A stretch of DNA of 64,000 bases, from assembly GCA_020796225.1 (NCBI GenBank), contig CM036753.1:8884501-8948500 (forward strand), given 5' to 3'. The stretch comes from Arion vulgaris (lineage: Eukaryota > Mollusca > Gastropoda > Stylommatophora > Arionidae). Shown here one piece after another: positions 58,408 to 64,000 of this stretch. The position numbers and the translations under genes were made by a program. The notes beneath the pieces are model-generated. The model worked only from the letters and a program-made list of their open reading frames with translations. It did not search any database and was not told the origin of the DNA. The stretch's first letter is position 1; the number at the start of each line of letters is the position of its first letter.

Positions 58408-58545
58408 TTGTGAATTCAGGATAAGAATAAATAGGTGAACATAGAATTATAATAATTTCTTTCTTAATTATAAGCTGCTTATGTTTTATAGTTGGGTCAT
58501 TTAAATTGCACTGTTTACCCCCAATGTAGCAAGCTAGCTTTGTGA
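58408..58545 (+). repeat. ~138-bp inverted repeat, left copy
   Basis: Inverse of 61481-61618, diverged by several substitutions and small indels. Landmarks: TTCAGGATAAGAATAAATAG and CAATGTAGCAAGCTAGCTTT. Confidence 0.85.
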
Positions 58546-58724
58546 CAAAATGTCTGGTAATAATTCAAACTTTATCTATTGCAAGTTCATCAACTTTTTT
58601 TTTCTCTTTCTATTGTGACTTTTAGTTTATTTCACCAGGATCCTAACCATCGCAAACAACTTTAGTCATGTATTTTCCCACATACTACATATATATTATT
58701 CAACATGTATCATCATCATCATCA

Positions 58725-58875
58725 TCAAGGAGCGTATCCTTTATAGGACGTTGCTCTCTTTGCAGCACATCTGAAATTCACTCTGTCTCTTGACAGTTCA
58801 CCCACTATGCGATGGTCATGGTTTCTTTAATATCTTGTAGCCATCTTCTTCTTGGTTTGCCTCTGCGTTATTCAA
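58725..58875 (-). mobile_element. LINE RT tail (antisense)
   Basis: Minus strand carries GKPRRRWLQDIKETM and a frame-broken AKRATSYKGY-like end; same family as 39406-39915. Preceded by a (CAT)n run at 58711-58728. Confidence 0.7.
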
Positions 58876-59324
58876 CATGTATAACTTAACAAAATAAACA
58901 CAGCAACATGTATACACTTACTAAATGAGAACAGATAACTAGATCATGTCAAGACCACATCTATAAGATATTTATTAGCGTCACATATACCAATATAACA
59001 AATATGGTACTTTCAGTCACACATCACATACTAACTATATTTTACAATATAATAATAAGACAGAAATATAATTCAATTCTTGGCTGCAAACAAAACATTG
59101 TGTCTTCCAGTGTGTTAGATGTAAGGCCACCTCTTCGGATTGAATTTGGATGGAAAATATATCCTTCCACAACAAAATGCTGGACATCAGAAAAAAACCA
59201 AGCAAATTATAAGTAAACAATGTATTTTGTTGATGCCATAAATGAAATCACATTGAAGCAATGACACACAGAATGAATTTGCCAGCTGACAGTTATCTGT
59301 ATCCAAATATTGTCTCAAGCCACG

Positions 59325-59580
59325 AGTATTATTATCTTAAACAGTGTCAGCAAGAGAATATGAGCACCATCATAAAAAAAAGGCGCTGGAGATGGGTCAA
59401 ACATGTGATATGCATGGAGACTAACTTTTGTCCTGAAATATGTCCTGAGATAGACACCTGAGAGTAAATAAAAATGCAGAAGATCCAAAACGACCTGGAA
59501 GAGAAAGTAGAACGAACAGAAAGAAATTAATCATAACTGGAAAAAATACATAGACGACCAAGAATGCTCACATAAGCGCC
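59325..59580 (+). mobile_element. LINE RT tail (degenerate)
   Basis: IIKKRRWRWVKHVICMET matches the RWRWVGHVxRM motif; the remainder is broken. Confidence 0.6.
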
Positions 59581-59715
59581 TCACCGGCTTGAGTTATTTG
59601 TATGTGGTTTTCCATATATCAGATAAATGATACCAGGTATATGATATGCAATCATTAAGTGAGCCATCCTGTTGTAGCTTAACTATCAAAACTCACACAT
59701 TTAATGTACTATTAA

Positions 59716-60410
59716 CTCTATATGTCCAGTCGACGCTCCCAGCGTAGAAAACAGTTCTCTCATTATGCCAAAACACGCTGCTAACGGCTAATTTGAGTCC
59801 ATGCACGTTTTGTTTTACTGTTCAGCTACTATACGTCCGACACTATTTTTGTTTACAGAATTCAACGGGCAGATAACTACCATTTCATTCATTTACTGTA
59901 CAGCATGGTAGAATTTATTTTCGAATTTTTAGTAAATAGTTTTATTCGCAAATATATTTTTCCTGTTGTGAAAAAGTGAACTTTCATGTGAAAAGTTTAG
60001 TTATAAGATGTTGTTTCGTCCTCCACGTCGATAAAGTGCAGAACAAGACATGGATTTGTTCCAAAGTTCAAATAAACACACACAGTGTTTCATGTTTATG
60101 ATTTCACCGACAATGATTGAGAATTCAGCAATGGCTAAGTATTGATTCAATTTTGAAAGTCGTAGTAGTTACTCTGAACATGAAATACAACAATAATTTA
60201 CTAAATAAATACTGATTTACATATATAACTATTTATTATCAGATTGTTCAGAATTTAATTCTGCATATTTTGATACCAACAGTATAAATCTAGCTTACAA
60301 AGAACTTAAGTTATAGTAGGCATATTTCCAAGATTATTCCATTTTGAAAAATTTTGCTAGAAATGTGTTGGCACTGTGATTACCTCCAAAATTTTCGTGG
60401 ACATAAAGAG
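59716..60410. mobile_element. piggyBac-type MITE, 695 bp, TTAA duplication
   Basis: TTAA at 59712-59715 and 60411-60414. Ends CTCTATATGTCCA and, inverted, CTCTTTATGTCCA (12 of 13). No coding capacity. Length nearly equal to the element at 52243-52935, but the termini differ, so it is a separate subfamily. Confidence 0.7.
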
Positions 60411-60705
60411 TTAAACGTAAAACCACATAAATGTTCAGGAAGCTAATCTAAACGTACAACATTTAAACCTCATGGAAGGTAAAGATCATGTAGCTAAGAA
60501 ATGCAGCTAAACACACTGGTACATAAGTCTGGTATTACCATCGTGCTGCAAAATCTGAACCTACTCTAAGGGAGATCTTTGCAATCGATCAAAACAGTAG
60601 AAATCAGCATCTTGAAAATCAACCTTTCTCCAAGCTATACAGAGAAGTTTTCAATATTTCCAACATAGGCAATGACAGGCACCGAGATAAGACTATGGTG
60701 TAGAC

Positions 60706-61072
60706 CAGCATTTCCCAAACTAGGATCGCGATGTACTCACAGGGGGTCCTAAAGCGCTTGAAGAAATATTATGATCTTTAACATTTCAAACACAAATAAA
60801 TTTAAAAGAAATGTATAAAAATAGTGGTAAACTTGATCCGCTGTGAAATCAAGGGACCCAGACCAGACTGTAGTCTAAATGTCTGACAGGACAAAATGAA
60901 AGATCATTTGAAGCTTCTAATAGTCTGAGAAATTGGAGCCAGCTTGACTTGGTGTGGTCTAATAATAACTCCATCGCTAGAAGATTTTCAGATATAGAAA
61001 CTTTTGGGGGTCCGTGGCAGCAAAATGTATTTAAAAGAGGTCCTGCGATAATGCAAAGTTTGGGAACCGCTG
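60706..61072. mobile_element. hAT-type MITE, 367 bp, 8-bp target duplication
   Basis: Ends CAGCATTTCCCAAACT and, inverted, CAGCGGTTCCCAAACT (14 of 16). Flanks GTGTAGAC (60698-60705) and ATGTAGAC (61073-61080) match 7 of 8, as expected for hAT transposition. No ORF. Confidence 0.88.
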
Positions 61073-61077
61073 ATGTA

Positions 61078-61160
61078 GACTTTAAATGTAGACATTTATC
61101 TCGATGAACCAGAAATTTCAGATGGACATTTGCAAGTTGCTCTATCTAGATTCACAAAGG
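61078..61160 (+). pseudogene. Helitron/PIF1-type helicase C-terminal scrap
   Basis: The frame reads DIYLDEPEISDGHLQVALSR then FTKG, resembling the last helicase block of Helitron Rep-helicases and PIF1 (YLPEPVFSHGQLYVALSR-like). It begins at the MITE target site and stops after about 28 codons, so the MITE landed in a dead helicase copy. Confidence 0.55.
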
Positions 61161-61480
61161 GAAGATATCACCAGATTGTCATGGAAAAGTATCAATAATT
61201 GGCAACAGAGCTTTGTGAAGATCCATTATCGTGAATACCAGCAGGCACCTGATGACGACAAGTTGTTTAAAAAAATAATATGTGATTTCACATACTTTAA
61301 AAAAGAATAAATAAGGGAATAGAGCTGGATAACTACAATTAATTAGGCAGTTCTTTTAAAACTATGATATGTCTTACAATCTTATACAATCTTCAACAGA
61401 AGAAGGCAGTTGGAAAATTTTCTTATTTATACATATTGTATATGGTATCTATAACAGTATTCACATGACTTACATTTATT

Positions 61481-61618
61481 TTGTCACAAAGCTAGCTTGC
61501 TACATTGGGGGTAAACTGCAATTTAAATGGCCCAACTATAAAACATAAGTAGCTTGCAATTAAGAAAGGATTATAATTCTATGTTTACCTATTTATTCTT
61601 ATCCTGAATAATTCACAA
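61481..61618 (-). repeat. ~138-bp inverted repeat, right copy
   Basis: Inverse of 58408-58545; together they bracket a 2.9-kb stretch containing a LINE scrap, the second piggyBac-type MITE, a hAT MITE and the helicase scrap. Confidence 0.85.
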
Positions 61619-61639
61619 CAGAATAATAAAACACTAAAC

Positions 61640-62007
61640 CAAAGGTTTCCAAACTTTTTCAGCCCACTTAACACGACATAATTTTTGTACCTCTCCCCCA
61701 ATATATACATGCTCTATTTTCTCTTTGACATAGAAAATTGATATATATATTTCTGTCATACATGGTCTATTTTCAAATGATTATATACATGAAATAGAAA
61801 ATTGATGAAAAAATGGATCGTGTAAGACTGGCATAAGATGAATTAAAATGATTATTCAATCATAAAATATATTTAAAAAATATATATTATTAATTTCTTC
61901 TTTAAGGAGCCTCCCCTTCCAATGCTTCTGAACCCACTATTGCCCCTCTAGAAAGCTCCAGCGCCCACTGGGAAGGGGGGTGTTACTGACCAATTTAGGA
62001 ACCTATG
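61640..62007. mobile_element. hAT-type MITE, 368 bp, 8-bp target duplication
   Basis: Compact copy of the element at 1022-2562. Ends CAAAGGTTTCCAAACTTT and, inverted, CATAGGTTCCTAAATTGG. Flanks CACTAAAC (61632-61639) and CACTAGAC (62008-62015) match 7 of 8. Confidence 0.85.
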
Positions 62008-62244
62008 CACTAGACAGTCAGAGGTACTAAAGGAAGCTAGCAATAGATTCAACTAAGTAAAAGCATCCACTGTACTATATATTGAAATTAAAAGACTTAC
62101 CAAACACACAAGAGTTTAAACAGACGTTAGACAGTATATATAGATACAAATATCAATAAGAAAGACTTGAAAGAAAACATGATAAAGATGATCAGAATAC
62201 AACTTCTTACAAGTAAGTAATTAGGTGGTAGTATTCAAAATGAG

Positions 62245-62514
62245 AGAGCCGCTGTAGCGCAGTTGTTAGTGAACTCGCTTCGCAAGGCTGGTGGCTGGGT
62301 CAGCTCCCGCAATGTGCGTGGAATTTTCCCGACCATGACGGCTCTCAGGTCGACCCAGCCTCAACTGGGTACCAGACATGCTCTGGGAAGTAAAGGCGGC
62401 CGGCGTGATGCTGACCACATCACCCATCGTGTGCCGACGGTCAATGAAAATACAGGCCTAACACTGTATTGACCTATATACCACGAGGTATGAAAGGGTT
62501 CCTTTACTTTTTTA
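62245..62514 (+). mobile_element. SINE family 2 with 13-bp target duplication
   Basis: TATTCAAAATGAG lies at 62232-62244 and 62515-62527. Close to 18535-18803 over its full length. Confidence 0.93.
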
Positions 62515-62609
62515 TATTCAAAATGAGGATTTGCCACCGCAGACTTAATTATCATCAGCACAGTATACTTAAAATTAAGGCAAAACATGTGATAAAATAA
62601 TGTAGTTTT

Positions 62610-62840
62610 ATAAAGTACAAAAACAAGTTATAACATTTCAATCAAAAGACATTTCTCAAGCAAAGGATACAGAACAAACAGAATGGAGATTATGGTTCTC
62701 TTAGACCAGACATCACAGACAGATGATAAATCCCAGGACAGTCGGACATTCAATAAAGAGAGGATAAACAAGCAAAAATTAGAATATATTTCTCCAAGAT
62801 TGTCAGATTCATGAGAAGTGTAAGAGGACCCAATCATTCT
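62610..62840. mobile_element. Penelope-like terminal sequence (tentative, diverged)
   Basis: AACATTTCAATCAAAAGACA followed by TTTCTCAAGCAAAGG parallels 30300-30335, as does the GACAGTCGGACATTCAATA stretch in weaker form. Confidence 0.35.
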
Positions 62841-63118
62841 AAGAGAAACAATATGGTGTTGAAAGTTACCTTCAATAAACTCAAATTTATGAGATAAATT
62901 TATGCGGTTATCTGGTAAAAAACAGAAGAGACAGTCCAGAATAAAATATCAATATGCTCCACCTATGTACTTGATTACAATCTTGTATTTGAGCATGAGT
63001 AAGACCAGAAGGTAGGTATACACAAGCTCTATAACATACGCACAATAACCTATACTGGAACTGAAAAGGCTTCACTGTACATGTGGACAGTTAAATTAGA
63101 ATAGGAAATTGAGAACAT

Positions 63119-63709
63119 CTAATCAAATTTGTTATCACGGGGTCTATAACCATCTTTCCTGTCTCTGTCTATAACTGGGTTTCTATAACTATACTTGGGA
63201 TTGAATCTTGATCCCTCGTAGTCATTGTGATAACCCCTGTTATGTCCATAGCTTGACCAGTTGGGATTAAAATTTGTAGGTGCTGAATCTTGTCTATCCC
63301 TCCAGTTACAATCTGACCTTCCAGGGGCAGATCTATTTACAAAGTTTCCTCTATTCCCCCAATGAGGACGTGAGTTTCCATAGGCAGGTCTGTCATGTGA
63401 ATATCTGTTATCTCTAGAGTAATGGTCTGAGCTACCCTGTGCTGATATATCTAATGCATGATTTCTGTCCATAAACTGATCATTTCTGCGACGTTTAGGA
63501 GGTGATTCTCCTTGACATATATCTTCAGTGGCATGTGGAGATGGTTTACTGGACTCTGACACAAATCTGGCTTCTTTATCTTGACTACTGTCATGATAGT
63601 TTCTTCTCCAATCTGGGTGATCTGCCCTATGGTGCCTCCATCTGGGTTTATCTCTACTGGTATTTGGATGTTGCACATCTTGCACTTTGAAATTTGGATC
63701 ATATGAGGA
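63119..63709 (-). CDS. Last exon of an Arg/Asn/Ser-rich protein, unidentified
   Basis: The minus-strand frame ends at TAG (63119-63121) and begins after a good acceptor (pyrimidine-rich, GGGGGTCAG then TCCTCATATGAT), giving about 196 residues. Composition is dominated by R, N, D, S, Y, H, G and P, with DKPRWRHHRADHPDWRRNYH, a basic nuclear-localisation-like PPKRRRNDQ, and RG/GN-rich stretches (GNRGNFVNRSAPGRSDCNWR). No folded domain is visible. This looks like the disordered tail of a nuclear RNA-binding or RNA-processing protein; that is inference and I do not recognise the family. The upstream exons lie beyond the right edge of the window. Confidence 0.65.
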   Translation of the reverse strand, partial: SSYDPNFKVQDVQHPNTSRDKPRWRHHRADHPDWRRNYHDSSQDKEARFVSESSKPSPHATEDICQGESPPKRRRNDQFMDRNHALDISAQGSSDHYSRDNRYSHDRPAYGNSRPHWGNRGNFVNRSAPGRSDCNWRDRQDSAPTNFNPNWSSYGHNRGYHNDYEGSRFNPKYSYRNPVIDRDRKDGYRPRDNKFD

Positions 63710-64000
63710 CTGACCCCCGAAAAAATTATGTTTAATTTGATCAATCAACAAAATATAACATGAATATTTGTTTTAATAAATAAATAAAAATGAGTCTTCC
63801 GAGTCTTTGCGTTTGTTCTTATCAACTAAGTTAATCCCTCTTTGTAATATGTTTAGTTTGCAGTGGGAACGGAAATAAGCTACGCTTTGGGAAATAAGCT
63901 ACTAAGCAAATAGTACAGGCACATCTGAAAATTTCAGCCTACGGAAATGTTTGGGTTTGTATGATCTGACAATCCTTGACATATTAGTGGTTTTTTTTTT
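63710..64000. other. Intron of the preceding gene, by inference
   Basis: No coding signal; AT-rich, ending in a T run at the window edge. Confidence 0.4.

Overview
This is a eukaryotic nuclear window, AT-rich by eye, with spliced GT-AG genes carrying 0.6-3.2 kb introns, embedded in a dense field of dead retrotransposons, tRNA-derived SINEs, DNA-transposon MITEs, minisatellites and microsatellites. The host genes (lysosomal glucosylceramidase, GPI ethanolamine-phosphate transferase 3, methylmalonyl-CoA epimerase, an EGF-repeat receptor with a fucolectin-like domain) are animal genes. The FTP-lectin plus EGF receptor architecture and the very high load of endonuclease-RT LINE tails suggest a lophotrochozoan, most likely a mollusc; the species cannot be fixed from the sequence alone.

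Layout. 1-19.9 kb is repeat territory. It holds LINE 3' ends, a 1.5-kb hAT-type MITE swollen by a ~26-copy 44-bp minisatellite, a 47-bp minisatellite made from reverse-transcriptase coding DNA, a 577-bp array of a 13-mer, an unidentified GC-richer block (about 7.95-9.48 kb), and a 768-bp perfect-looking inverted repeat around a LINE endonuclease/RT fragment. 19.97-31.14 kb (minus) is the 3' two-thirds of a glucosylceramidase gene (six exons), its introns filled with LINE and SINE debris. 31.87-34.86 kb (minus) is a two-exon PIGO gene that stops at 295 aa, just past its last metal-binding motif. The first third of glucosylceramidase and the last two-thirds of PIGO are both missing from the interval between them. 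35.2-37.57 kb (plus) is an intronless 788-aa FTP-lectin/EGF transmembrane receptor, divergent from PIGO.

37.8-49 kb is again mobile DNA: LINE RT and endonuclease blocks, a frameshifted THAP/P-element transposase (42.8-45.1 kb), and SINEs with clear target-site duplications, one of them splitting a LINE with an intact RNase H domain. 49.26-55.79 kb (plus) is methylmalonyl-CoA epimerase. Its third intron begins with a 15-copy minisatellite whose 50-bp unit is the end of the exon plus its 5' splice site; the same gene carries a GC-AG intron and a piggyBac-type MITE. 56-63 kb is repeats, including a second piggyBac-type MITE, two hAT MITEs with 7/8 matching target duplications, a Helitron/PIF1-helicase scrap and long inverted repeats. 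63.1-63.7 kb (minus) is the last exon of an Arg/Asn/Ser-rich protein of unknown identity.

The host genes do not form a pathway. They are independent housekeeping or surface genes separated, and in two cases apparently truncated, by transposon activity. No new defence or biosynthetic system is evident. The most notable structures are the splice-donor minisatellite, the large palindrome, the PIGO/glucosylceramidase junction, and satellites born inside transposons.
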